40,967 nucleotides of DNA. It comes from an uncultured bacterium (GTDB taxonomy: Bacteria > Bipolaricaulota > Bipolaricaulia > RBG-16-55-9 > DRJF01). Of the stretch, positions 31,718-39,610 are shown piece after piece; the stretch's first letter is position 1; each line of letters starts with the position of its first letter. The translations under genes and the position numbers were made by a program. A model generated the notes under the pieces. That model saw only the letters and a list, made by a program, of their open reading frames with translations. It ran no database searches and had not been told where the DNA came from. Location: the NCBI GenBank assembly GCA_913053845.1, contig CAJXGD010000018.1, forward strand, positions 1 through 40,967. The letters run 5' to 3'.

Positions 31718-33826
31718 TTATACTGGTGAGACTCGCTGACCCGTCTCAGCGAACTGCAGCGTGTAAAGCGCGTGATAGAGCCCCCGCCGGGCCAGCAACT
31801 CCCCGTGGTTACCCTGCTCGACCAGTCGGCCCCATTGGACCACCAGAATCTGGTCCGACTCCCTGATGGTAGACAAACGGTGGGCGACCACAATCGAAGT
31901 GCGCCCGGCCAGCATCGCCGCCAGCGAGCGCTGAATCAACTGCTCGGTCTGCGAGTCAATCTCGGCGGTCGCCTCATCGAGCACCAAAATCTTGGGCTCG
32001 AAGGCCACCGCGCGGGCGAAGGCCAACAACTGCCGCTGCCCGGCCGAGAGGGTCGAGCCGCGCTCCTGTACCTCGGTCCGGTAGCCCTGGGGGAGCGCAT
32101 TGATGAACTCATCGGCCTGCACGAAGCGGGCCGCAGCCATCGCCCGCTCGGGGGGGATTTGCTCACTTTGCAGGCGAATATTGCCCAAGATATCTCCGGC
32201 GAAGAGGAAGACGTCCTGCAAGACCACCGCCATCTGCGCCCGCAGGAATTCCAGATCCAGCTCGCGGATGTCCACGCCATCCAAGAGAATCTGGCCCCGC
32301 TGCGGCTGGTAGAGGCGCAATAACAGGCTGATGATCGTTGACTTGCCCGAGCCGGTGGGACCGACAATCGCCACCCGCTCGCCGGGCGCCGCCCGAAAGG
32401 AGATGCCGCGCAGCACCCACTCTTCATCCCGATAGGCGAACCAGACGTCGCGAAACTCGACCTCACCGCGAAAGTTGTCCAGCCGACGGCCGGCGTAGCG
32501 CTCCGGCTCCTCTCCCAAAAGCAGGAATATCCGTTCGGAAGAGGCCATCGCGCCCTGCAAGATATTATATTTGTCGGCCAGGTCGATGATCGGCTGGAAG
32601 AACATGCCAATGTAGCTGAGGAAGGCGGCCAGCGACCCCAAGGTAAAATTCCCGCTCACGATGCCCAGACCACCGTACCAGAGGAGCAGCGCCACCGCCA
32701 CCGACCTCATCTGGCTCATCAACGGACGGAAGACGGCGAATATATGTACTTGCCTGAGATTAGCTTGGTATTCTTCGGTGTTGATTTGGGAAAAGCGCTG
32801 CAGGCTGCGCTGCTCGGCACTGAAAATCTGGATGATGCTCATACCGGAGAGGCTCTCCTGCAAGTAGGCATTCAGCTTGGCCAGCTTGATGCGGAACCGG
32901 CGATAAGCCTCACGGGCCCGCTTGCGAAACTCGAAGGAGATCCAGCCGATCAGCGGCGCGAGCAGCAGGATCAAGCCGGTCAGCCGCCAGTCCAGGCTGA
33001 ACATGATGGCCATGATGCCCACGATGAGCAGGATGTCCTTGAAGAGATAGACCAAGACGGACGTATACATCTCGTTGATCGCGGCCACGTCGTTGGTGGC
33101 ACGGGTCACCAGCCGACCGACGGGGTTGCCGTCGAAGAAGCGTAGCGGCAGCCGCATCAGATGGCCGAATACTTCACGCCGCAGGTCGTGCATCACCCGT
33201 TGGCCGGTGAGCTGCAAGAGATAGACCTGCACGAAGCTAAAGAGCAGGCGCAGGACGAGCAGGCCCAGGAGCAGGGTCACGAACTGCCAGAGACCGGCCA
33301 GCGCCGGGGCACGCAGCGCCAGCAGCTCACCGAGCGAGAGTCGGTTGAAATCAGCCGCGCTCAGCCAGTAAATGCCGTCGGCCTGGTGGAAGAGCTGGGG
33401 ATGAGCCCGCACGATCTCCAGCTCGCGCGGCCGGGCGCTCGCTGGCTCGATCACCAGATAACGCTCTTTGGAGAGCAGGCCCCGCCTTTCGAGGCTCGCT
33501 CTCAGTGAACCTTCCAACTGCGATACCTCTCGCACTAGATAGCGATTTTTCCCCAGCGGGATCGGATGCACCTGCTCCAGCCGCCGGGCCAGCTGGGGCT
33601 CGGCGGGGAGCTGCACCACGGCGGCCGGCGGGGTGATGAAGCGATCAATCACCGTCTTGGTGATGTAGGGGATTGCCAGCTCGGCGCCGGTGATGAGGAG
33701 GCTCAGGGCAAGCGTAATCGAGAAGAGTCGACGATAGGGCTTGATATATTGGATCAAGCGCCGCATCAAGTGGGCATCGTAGGTCCTGCCAAATTGCTCT
33801 TCTTCCCCGTAATGATCGTGGTTCAT
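31718..33826 (-). CDS. ABC exporter half-transporter, catalytically competent, with external insert
   Basis: The 702-residue protein is a fused six-helix exporter domain and ATPase. Between the first two helices lies an extra ~110-residue domain (from about residue 60, PPAAVVQLPAEPQ, to GELLALRAPALAG). The ATPase has Walker A GPTGSGKST, signature LSAGQRQLLAFARA and Walker B ILVLDEATAEID with catalytic Glu 618. LSAGQ departs slightly from LSGGQ. It overlaps its partner by four bases. Layout and insert recall BmrD of the BmrCD multidrug exporter. Substrate is unknown. Confidence 0.88.
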   Translation of the reverse strand: MNHDHYGEEEQFGRTYDAHLMRRLIQYIKPYRRLFSITLALSLLITGAELAIPYITKTVIDRFITPPAAVVQLPAEPQLARRLEQVHPIPLGKNRYLVREVSQLEGSLRASLERRGLLSKERYLVIEPASARPRELEIVRAHPQLFHQADGIYWLSAADFNRLSLGELLALRAPALAGLWQFVTLLLGLLVLRLLFSFVQVYLLQLTGQRVMHDLRREVFGHLMRLPLRFFDGNPVGRLVTRATNDVAAINEMYTSVLVYLFKDILLIVGIMAIMFSLDWRLTGLILLLAPLIGWISFEFRKRAREAYRRFRIKLAKLNAYLQESLSGMSIIQIFSAEQRSLQRFSQINTEEYQANLRQVHIFAVFRPLMSQMRSVAVALLLWYGGLGIVSGNFTLGSLAAFLSYIGMFFQPIIDLADKYNILQGAMASSERIFLLLGEEPERYAGRRLDNFRGEVEFRDVWFAYRDEEWVLRGISFRAAPGERVAIVGPTGSGKSTIISLLLRLYQPQRGQILLDGVDIRELDLEFLRAQMAVVLQDVFLFAGDILGNIRLQSEQIPPERAMAAARFVQADEFINALPQGYRTEVQERGSTLSAGQRQLLAFARAVAFEPKILVLDEATAEIDSQTEQLIQRSLAAMLAGRTSIVVAHRLSTIRESDQILVVQWGRLVEQGNHGELLARRGLYHALYTLQFAETGQRVSPV

Positions 33827-35565
33827 CGCACCTCCTCTAGGGTGCGGGGGGCACCGATCTCGGTGAGCTGTTGCAAACGATGGAGATGCGCGTAGAGGCC
33901 GTCAGCTCTCAGCAGCTCCTCGGCGGTGCCTTGCTCGCTGATGCGTCCTTGCTCGAGCACGATAATCCGATCGCAGTCGGACAAGGTCGAGAGGCGATGG
34001 GCGATGATGATGGTGGTTTGACCACGACGAGCACCGGACAGATTGTTGAGAATCTCTTCTTCTTTCTCGGTATCAACCGCCGAGAAGGCCTGGTCCAAGA
34101 TTAGCACCTTGGGGTTCATCAAAAGCGCCCGAGCGATGGCCAGCCGCTGGCGCTGGCCGCCGGAGAGGGCGATGCCCCGCTCGCCCACGAGGGTATCCAG
34201 TCCTTGGGGCATGGCCAAGATCTCGTCATAGATGCCGGCCCAGCCAGCCACCTGGATGATCTGCTCCTCGCCCGCTTCAGGGGTGCCCAGGGCGATATTC
34301 TCGCGAACGCTCTCCGAGAAGGCGAAGGCGTTCTGCGGTACCAGCGCGATCGCCCGGCGCAGCGCCTTGAGCGAGTAGTCGGCGATGGGCCGGCCGTCTA
34401 TCAGCAAGCTGCCCGGCGGCGGCTCATAGAGGCGCAGCAACAACTGAGCCAAGGTGCTCTTGCCCGCCCCGGTCAGTCCCACTATCCCCAGCCGCCGGCC
34501 CGGCTCGATGCGCAGATCGATCCCGCGCAGCACCGGTGGGCCCTCGTCGTAGGCAAATCTCAGCCGGCAGAGCTCGATCAGGCCGGGGCCACTAAAGGGC
34601 AGCGGATGCGGCCCGTCGCTTATCTCCGGCTGGATGGCCAATATCTTTTGGATGCGGCTCATCGAGGCGGCGCCGCGCTGCACCACGTTGACCATCATCC
34701 CCAGAGCCGCCATCGGCCAGGTGAGCAGGCCCAAGTACATGGTGAAGGCGATGAACTGGCCCAGGCTAATAGTCCCAGCGATCACCTGGCCACCGCCGAA
34801 CCAGAGGACGATCGCGCCTCCCAGCCCGGCCATGAAGCCTATCAAGGGGTCGAAAAGCCCCCAGATGCGCACCAGGTGCATATTGACCTCGACGAAGCGC
34901 TGGTTGGTCTGCTCGAAGTCCCGGCTCATGCCCTGCTCCTGGGTGAAGGTCTTGATCACCCGAATGCCGGAGAGGGACTCGCGCACCTTCTCCATCAGCA
35001 GTGAGAAGGTAGCTTGCACCGTCTCAAAGCGGCGGTGGATCACCCGGCCGAAGCCGAGCACGATCAGGCTCAAGATGGGCAAGGGCAGCGAGGCATAGAG
35101 CGTCAGCTTGGGGTTGATGGTGATCATCGCTCCCAGAGCGAAGGTGACCATGATGACGAAATCGGCCAGAGCCAGCACCCCGAAGCCGGAGGCCATCATG
35201 ATCGCCTCGACGTCGTTGGTGAAGTGGGCCATCAGATCCCCGGTCTTCATCTTGCTGAAGAAGCGGGCCGAGAGGGTCAGCACATGCTGATAGAGTTGGT
35301 TGCGGATGTCGCGGCGGATGCGGCGTGAGGCACCCAGGAGGAAGAAGCGCCAAGTGAAGCGAAAGAAGCCGATGAGCACTGCCAGGCCGACGATATAGAG
35401 GGCGAAGAGCCCCACATTGCTCAGGTTGCTCCGGGTCAGCTCATCCACCGCGGCGCCGATCAGCCATGGGGCGATCAGCTGGCCAGCGTCTACAAAGAGT
35501 AGCGAGAGGACGCCCAGCAGAACGCGAACCCGATATTTCCAGAGATAGGCGAAGATGGCGCGCAT
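33823..35565 (-). CDS. ABC exporter half-transporter with degenerate ATP site
   Basis: The 580-residue partner has a six-helix domain, Walker A GLTGAGKSTLAQ, signature LSGGQRQRLAIARALL and Walker B VLILDQAFSAVDTEKE. Gln 492 replaces the catalytic Glu after the Walker B Asp, as in the degenerate subunit of heterodimeric exporters (BmrC, TM287). Its intact LSGGQ would complete the active site on the other subunit. ATG 35565 is chosen because the promoter at 35624-35652 excludes the longer reading. The two subunits are coupled through ATGA. Confidence 0.88.
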   Translation of the reverse strand: MRAIFAYLWKYRVRVLLGVLSLLFVDAGQLIAPWLIGAAVDELTRSNLSNVGLFALYIVGLAVLIGFFRFTWRFFLLGASRRIRRDIRNQLYQHVLTLSARFFSKMKTGDLMAHFTNDVEAIMMASGFGVLALADFVIMVTFALGAMITINPKLTLYASLPLPILSLIVLGFGRVIHRRFETVQATFSLLMEKVRESLSGIRVIKTFTQEQGMSRDFEQTNQRFVEVNMHLVRIWGLFDPLIGFMAGLGGAIVLWFGGGQVIAGTISLGQFIAFTMYLGLLTWPMAALGMMVNVVQRGAASMSRIQKILAIQPEISDGPHPLPFSGPGLIELCRLRFAYDEGPPVLRGIDLRIEPGRRLGIVGLTGAGKSTLAQLLLRLYEPPPGSLLIDGRPIADYSLKALRRAIALVPQNAFAFSESVRENIALGTPEAGEEQIIQVAGWAGIYDEILAMPQGLDTLVGERGIALSGGQRQRLAIARALLMNPKVLILDQAFSAVDTEKEEEILNNLSGARRGQTTIIIAHRLSTLSDCDRIIVLEQGRISEQGTAEELLRADGLYAHLHRLQQLTEIGAPRTLEEVR

Positions 35566-35623
35566 GACACTCGAGCAGCGGTCCCTCCCCTGACGGTTGA
35601 CAGCATACCGATGGCAACCGCAC

Positions 35624-35652
35624 ATCTTACTGTAGGTGGGTTAGAGCGTCAA
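35624..35652 (-). promoter_or_regulatory. Promoter of the ABC exporter operon
   Basis: Minus strand TTGACG (35647-35652), 17 bp, TAAGAT (35624-35629). The predicted transcript start near 35617 lies about 50 nt before the ATG. The divergent epimerase-like gene starts about 70 bp away. Confidence 0.5.
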
Positions 35653-35719
35653 GCAGCTCTGGGCCTCGCTGGCGCGTCCCTCTCAGGTGGATACAATTCG
35701 CCTAGGGAGGAGTTTGCGC

Positions 35720-36622
35720 ATGATCACGTTAACCGGAGTGACCGGCTTCGTTGGGCCTCATCTGGTGCGGGCCCTGCGTGCGCGCGACTTGGCGGTGCGC
35801 TGTCTGGTGCGCGACCGGCGGCGGGCCCGGAGGCTGGGTGAATGGGGTGCGGAGCTGGTGCAGGGCGACCTGCGCGACCGGGAGAGCTTGGAGCGGGCGC
35901 TGGCCGGCACCCGGACCATTGTGCACATGGCCAAGCTGGCCCAGGGCAGCGCCCGCGCCCTGGGGGAGGTCAACCGTGAGGGCACCAGAGCGATGGTCCA
36001 GATTGCCGAGCGGCAGGGCGTAGAGCGCTTCATCCACCTGAGCGCGCTCGGCGCTCGGCCCAAGCCGCAGTTCGCCTACGCCTACTCCGAATGGCAGGCA
36101 GAGGAGCTGCTGCGCCACAGCCGGCTGAACTATCTGATCCTGCGCCCCACGGTCATCGTCGGCCCAGGGGACCCTTTCAGCGCCGGCTTGATTGGCCTGG
36201 TGCGCCGCTGGCCTGTTTGCCCCGTTCCCGGCTCCGGTCAAGTGAGATATCAGCCCCTCTGGGTCGGTGATCTCGTCCGTTGCTTGCTCTTAGCGCTTGA
36301 CGAGGGCGGGTCGGCCGAGCGCACCCTGGCCCTGGGCGGAGGCCAGATACTCACCCTGGAGGAGATGCTGCTCCAGATCATGGCGGCACTGCAGCGCCCG
36401 CGCCCCTTGCTGCATCTGCCTCGTCGGCCGCTGCGCCGCGCGGTGCGATTGCTCCAAGGGCTAGGCCTCTCCACCCCTTGGGTGCCGGGACATTTCTTGG
36501 GCATGGCCAACGTGGCCGACCCCGGCAGCATCGAGCGGTTTTTTGGCTTCCGGCCACGCGGCTGGAGCGATTGTTTGCCCCAACTGCTCGCTTGCCCTGC
36601 CGAGCAAAATCTGTTAGCCTAG
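35720..36622 (+). CDS. NAD(P)-binding epimerase/NDUFA9-like protein
   Basis: The 300-residue protein starts ITLTGVTGFVGPHLVRAL, a Rossmann motif TGxxGFVG. GDLRDRESLERAL, FIHLSALGARP and AYSEWQAEELLRHS (a Tyr/Lys-like site where Lys is replaced, so catalysis is doubtful), and YLILRPTVIVGPGDPF follow. This resembles atypical extended SDRs (complex I NDUFA9/YbjT-like), often involved in quinone or nucleotide-sugar chemistry or as structural proteins. GGGAGGAG precedes ATG 35720. It stands alone, divergent from the exporter operon. Confidence 0.75.
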   Translation: MITLTGVTGFVGPHLVRALRARDLAVRCLVRDRRRARRLGEWGAELVQGDLRDRESLERALAGTRTIVHMAKLAQGSARALGEVNREGTRAMVQIAERQGVERFIHLSALGARPKPQFAYAYSEWQAEELLRHSRLNYLILRPTVIVGPGDPFSAGLIGLVRRWPVCPVPGSGQVRYQPLWVGDLVRCLLLALDEGGSAERTLALGGGQILTLEEMLLQIMAALQRPRPLLHLPRRPLRRAVRLLQGLGLSTPWVPGHFLGMANVADPGSIERFFGFRPRGWSDCLPQLLACPAEQNLLA

Positions 36623-36655
36623 CAAGACGCTTATCGTCCAAATAAAGGAGTAGAG

Positions 36656-37138
36656 ATGCCGGAAGTAGCGTCAGGTCGTATGCCGATAACCCCAGAGGGC
36701 TACCAGCGGCTGCAGCAGGAGTTAGAGCGTCTGGAAAAGATCGAGCGCCCGCAGGTAGCGCGACAGATCGCTCAGGCACGCGCCTATGGCGATCTCTCCG
36801 AAAACACGGAATATCAAGCGGCCAAGGAGCGCCAGGCCTTCGTGGAGGCGCGCATCCGCGAATTGGAGCAGCAACTGCTCCGAGCCCAGATCATCGCGGC
36901 GGAGCCGGGCTCAGGAGAGCAGGTCCGCTTCGGCAGCTCGGTAACGCTGCAAGCCTCCGATGAGGGCCAGACACTTGTCTGCCAGATCGTGGGACCCCAC
37001 GAGGCAGATCCTCTGGCGGGACGCATTTCGACCAACTCGCCGGTGGGTCAAGCGCTGCTCGGTCGCTCGCTGGGCGAGGTGGTGCAGGTTAAGACGCCGT
37101 CGGGCACCCGCCGCTACACTATTCTGGAAATAGGGTAA
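36656..37138 (+). CDS. greA: Transcription elongation factor GreA
   Basis: The 160-residue protein has the N-terminal coiled coil with GDLSENTEYQAAKERQAF at its tip. The Asp and Glu there coordinate Mg in the polymerase secondary channel. The C-terminal FKBP-like domain has GRISTNSPVGQALLGRSLGE. GreA triggers cleavage of backtracked transcripts. AAAGGAG precedes the ATG. An S1-domain gene follows 25 bp later, probably co-transcribed. Confidence 0.92.
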   Translation: MPEVASGRMPITPEGYQRLQQELERLEKIERPQVARQIAQARAYGDLSENTEYQAAKERQAFVEARIRELEQQLLRAQIIAAEPGSGEQVRFGSSVTLQASDEGQTLVCQIVGPHEADPLAGRISTNSPVGQALLGRSLGEVVQVKTPSGTRRYTILEIG

Positions 37139-37163
37139 AGAAGAGCAAGGATAGGTCAAACTC

Positions 37164-37661
37164 ATGAACCAAGCGCCAGAACAATTTACCGCGGATGAGT
37201 ACCGGGTGGGCCAAGTGAGCGCCATCAGGTCCTACGGCGCCTTCGTGCATCTGGAAGATGGCCAGGTGGGGCTGGTGCATATCTCCGAAGTCGCCGAAGA
37301 GTTCGTGCGCGACATCTCGGTCTATCTCAGCGTGGATCAAACGGTGGTGGTCAAGGTCATCGGTAGGAACGAAGAGGGCAAGCTGAACCTGTCCCTCAAG
37401 CGGGTTAGTCAGGAGGAGCGGGTCAGGGTGAGCTATCACCAGGAGATCAAACGGGTGCAGCACGCGCTGCAGGTGCGCCAACCGGCCGCTTGGCTGCGCC
37501 AGCAGCAACGGTTGATCAGGTCACGACTCAGCCCGGAACGGCCGGTCCCCCCTTCCAAGGCCTCCCTGTCAGCCTGGACGCAGGAAGCCCACCAGGCCCT
37601 GGTCGGCCTGCATAAGCGCGCCCGCAGCAGAGAACGGCTATACAGACGTCTCTATTTCTAA
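37164..37661 (+). CDS. S1 RNA-binding domain protein
   Basis: An S1 domain spans about residues 12-80: YRVGQVSAIRSYGAFVHLED, GLVHISEVAEEFV and GKLNLSLKRV. A basic C-terminal tail of about 80 residues without a recognised fold follows (RARSRERLYRRLYF at the end). Similar small proteins (YabR, general stress protein 13 type) bind ribosomal or messenger RNA. It follows greA and precedes the rpsF operon, so a translation-linked role is likely. Confidence 0.8.
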   Translation: MNQAPEQFTADEYRVGQVSAIRSYGAFVHLEDGQVGLVHISEVAEEFVRDISVYLSVDQTVVVKVIGRNEEGKLNLSLKRVSQEERVRVSYHQEIKRVQHALQVRQPAAWLRQQQRLIRSRLSPERPVPPSKASLSAWTQEAHQALVGLHKRARSRERLYRRLYF

Positions 37662-37692
37662 GATTGTCTGATATACACTGGGGAGCGGCGCG

Positions 37693-37721
37693 TTGACAGC
37701 GCCGGAGGGCTATGGTATACT
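37693..37721 (+). promoter_or_regulatory. Promoter of rpsF-ssb-rpsR
   Basis: TTGACA (37693-37698), 17 bp, TATACT (37716-37721) with an extended TGG just upstream. Transcription near 37728 would leave a leader of about 17 nt, enough for the Shine-Dalgarno at 37730-37738 and little else. Confidence 0.75.
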
Positions 37722-37744
37722 AAGCACTCAGGAGGTGATATCAA

Positions 37745-38041
37745 CTGGAACGGAAATACGAGGCCGTTTATATACTTAGGCCCACGTTGACTGAAGATGA
37801 CTACACCCAAGCGGTGAGCCGTTATCAGGAAATTGCCAAAGAAAACGGTGCGGCGGTGGAGCGGGTTGATGTCTGGGGGATGCGTACTTTAGCCAGTGAG
37901 ATTGCCCATGAGAAGAAAGGCTATTTTGTGTTGATGGAATTTCGGGCGCAACCGGAGCAATTGCCTTCCCTCAAGGAGCGATTTAAGCTGGACACGAACG
38001 TGTTGCGTCATCGAGTTTTTCGGCTCGATGGGGAGCGCTAG
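37745..38041 (+). CDS. rpsF: 30S ribosomal protein S6 (CTG start)
   Basis: Translation from CTG 37745 gives 98 residues beginning LERKYEAVYILRPTLTEDDY, the conserved first strand of S6. It continues with WGMRTLASEIAHEKKGYFVLMEF. No ATG, GTG or TTG lies between the in-frame stop at 37736-37738 and the conserved block. The first conventional start, TTG 37787, would delete 14 conserved residues. AGGAGG (37730-37735) sits 9 nt before the CTG. S6 binds 16S rRNA with S18, encoded two genes later. Confidence 0.85.
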   Translation: MERKYEAVYILRPTLTEDDYTQAVSRYQEIAKENGAAVERVDVWGMRTLASEIAHEKKGYFVLMEFRAQPEQLPSLKERFKLDTNVLRHRVFRLDGER

Positions 38042-38064
38042 CTCGCCCCGAAAGGAGGAGACCG

Positions 38065-38517
38065 ATGGCGGGTCTAAATCGCGTTATTCTGATCGGCAAC
38101 CTGACCAGAGATCCGGAGATGCGTTACACCCAGAACGGGAACGCGCGGACCACTTTTTCCATTGCCATCAGCACTCGCTACCGTGATCGCGAAGGCAATC
38201 TGCAAGAGACGACCACCTTTGTGCCTATCGTCGTCTGGGGTGCTCAAGGGGAGAACTGCGCCAACTATCTCGCCAAGGGGAGACTGGTCGCGATCGATGG
38301 GCGCTTGCGCATTGACTCCTATCAAACTGAGGAGGGCGAGCGGCGCAAGATAGCCGAGGTGGTCGCCGGCAGAGTGGTATTCTTGGGTGGACGACCGACA
38401 GAGGCTCAAGCAGAGAGCCCTGCGCCCAGTGGAGAGCCGGATGAACCGCAAGCTGCTCCCAGTGAGCCTCAGGAGCCAGCACCAGCGAAGCCAGGAGAGG
38501 AGGAAGTGCCATTCTAG
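38065..38517 (+). CDS. ssb: Single-stranded DNA-binding protein
   Basis: The 150-residue protein has the OB fold (LNRVILIGNLTRDPEMRYT, FSIAISTRYRDREGN, YLAKGRLVAIDGRLRIDSY). A Pro/Glu-rich linker leads to the tip EEEVPF, the Ssb partner-binding tail. It coats single-stranded DNA in replication and repair. AAAGGAGGAG lies 4 nt before ATG 38065. It has the only conventional start in this three-gene operon. Its last codons overlap the rpsR start. Confidence 0.93.
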   Translation: MAGLNRVILIGNLTRDPEMRYTQNGNARTTFSIAISTRYRDREGNLQETTTFVPIVVWGAQGENCANYLAKGRLVAIDGRLRIDSYQTEEGERRKIAEVVAGRVVFLGGRPTEAQAESPAPSGEPDEPQAAPSEPQEPAPAKPGEEEVPF

Positions 38518-38780
38518 GTAGAAGCAGAAGCAAAGGGAGTACCGGTGGAGGTCGGCACCGGGAGGGACGTCGGCGCAAGGGACGGAGGGTTTGTAAGCTC
38601 TGCGAGCGCAAGATCGAACTGACCTATAAACGGCCTCATGAATTGCGACGCTACGTGAACCGCTTGGGCAAGATTCTGCCCCGGCGGGCCAGCCGTCTCT
38701 GTGCCAAACATCAACGGGTAGCCGCCCGTGAGGTCAAGCGCGCGCGGGTGTTGGCCCTCTTGCCCTACGGCGAGCATTAA
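38511..38780 (+). CDS. rpsR: 30S ribosomal protein S18 (ATT start)
   Basis: This frame encodes an 89-residue S18: RVCKLCERKIELTYKRPHEL, RRYVNRLGKILPRRASRLC, AKHQRVAAREVKRARVLALL and PYGEH at the end. It is easy to miss because no ATG, GTG or TTG opens it. The only near-cognate codon in the right place is ATT 38511, exactly 7 nt after AGGAGG (38498-38503). It overlaps the ssb stop by 7 nt. The Gly/Ser/Arg-rich N-terminus is variable in the family. S18 pairs with S6 on the 30S platform. Confidence 0.85.
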   Translation: MLGRSRSKGSTGGGRHREGRRRKGRRVCKLCERKIELTYKRPHELRRYVNRLGKILPRRASRLCAKHQRVAAREVKRARVLALLPYGEH

Positions 38781-38804
38781 CGCTGTCGCCAACAGCTCCA
38801 ATTC

Positions 38805-38888
38805 AACCCAGGTTGTTCCTCAGTTAGCCGAGAGCCTAGTCTATTCCCCTCGGTGCTTCCGCCGGCAGCGCGGGGGTGAGGGGTTTTT
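38805..38888 (+). promoter_or_regulatory. Structured leader of the TerC-family gene
   Basis: CCCCTC (38846-38851) pairs with GAGGGG (38878-38883), followed by TTTTT (38884-38888) and then the ATG. The G-rich 3' arm is also the ribosome site. An alternative stem, CCGAG (about 38828-38832) with CTCGG (about 38849-38853), would disrupt the first. A switch controlling termination or ribosome access is possible. The known manganese yybP-ykoY riboswitch is not clearly recognisable. Confidence 0.35.
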
Positions 38889-39557
38889 ATGGACTTGAAC
38901 GCCCTGGCAGCGTTGGGCAGCATTATCCTGATTGACCTGATCCTCAGCGGAGACAATGCGGTGGTCATCGGGATGGCGGCCAGCGATCTGCCTGGTCCAC
39001 AGCGCCGGAGGGCGATCCTCTGGGGCACGCTGGGCGCGGTGGGGCTACGCGTGCTCTTCACCGCGCTGGCCGCGCTCCTGCTGCATCTGCCCCTGCTGCA
39101 ACTGCTCGGTGGTCTAGTGCTCTTCTGGGTAGCCTTCAAGCTCTTGACCAAACAGCCGAACGGCCATGAGACTATCGGCAGCGGGCGCAGTCTAAGTCAA
39201 GCGATAGGACTGATTATCACCGCCGATGCGGTCATGAGCCTGGACAATATGCTGGCTGTGGCCGCCGCCTCGCAGGGTCATCTGCTGTTACTAATGCTGG
39301 GACTGGCCATCAGCATCCCGCTGCTGATGGTCGGCGCCAGCCTGATCGCCCAGGTGATGGGCCGGATGCCCTGGCTGATCTGGCTCGGTGGGGCCACGAT
39401 CGTCTGGATCGCCGCTCGCATGATCGTCAATGACCCTTGGCTGGACGCTCATTGGGGCCGGCTCAGCGGCCCGGCTCAGTGGGCGCTGCTCGGCGGCGCG
39501 ACCGGCCTGATCCTGCTGATCAGCTGGCTCTGGAACCGCCGCAGCCCTAGCCCTTAG
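38889..39557 (+). CDS. TerC/YjbE-family membrane protein (putative metal exporter)
   Basis: The 222-residue protein has about seven hydrophobic helices. Two inverted-repeat halves each carry an acidic metal site: IDLILSGDNAVVIGMAAS and ITADAVMSLDNMLAVAAAS. YjbE/YkoY relatives export manganese, some to load exported enzymes. The ATG directly follows a T-run after a GC-rich stem. It sits 108 bp after rpsR and could share that transcript or respond to a metal through its leader. Confidence 0.85.
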   Translation: MDLNALAALGSIILIDLILSGDNAVVIGMAASDLPGPQRRRAILWGTLGAVGLRVLFTALAALLLHLPLLQLLGGLVLFWVAFKLLTKQPNGHETIGSGRSLSQAIGLIITADAVMSLDNMLAVAAASQGHLLLLMLGLAISIPLLMVGASLIAQVMGRMPWLIWLGGATIVWIAARMIVNDPWLDAHWGRLSGPAQWALLGGATGLILLISWLWNRRSPSP

Positions 39558-39610
39558 CGCAGTACCAGCAGTTTGCGCACCTGGCTCTGCATGCTCTGCC
39601 TGTCAACGCC

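Noticed and set aside
37787..38041. rpsF starting at TTG 37787
   Set aside because: It would lack the conserved first beta strand of S6 and has no ribosome site at the right distance.
38889..38891. Classical yybP-ykoY manganese riboswitch upstream of the TerC-family gene
   Set aside because: The conserved sequence blocks could not be recognised; only a terminator-like stem and a competing stem are visible.
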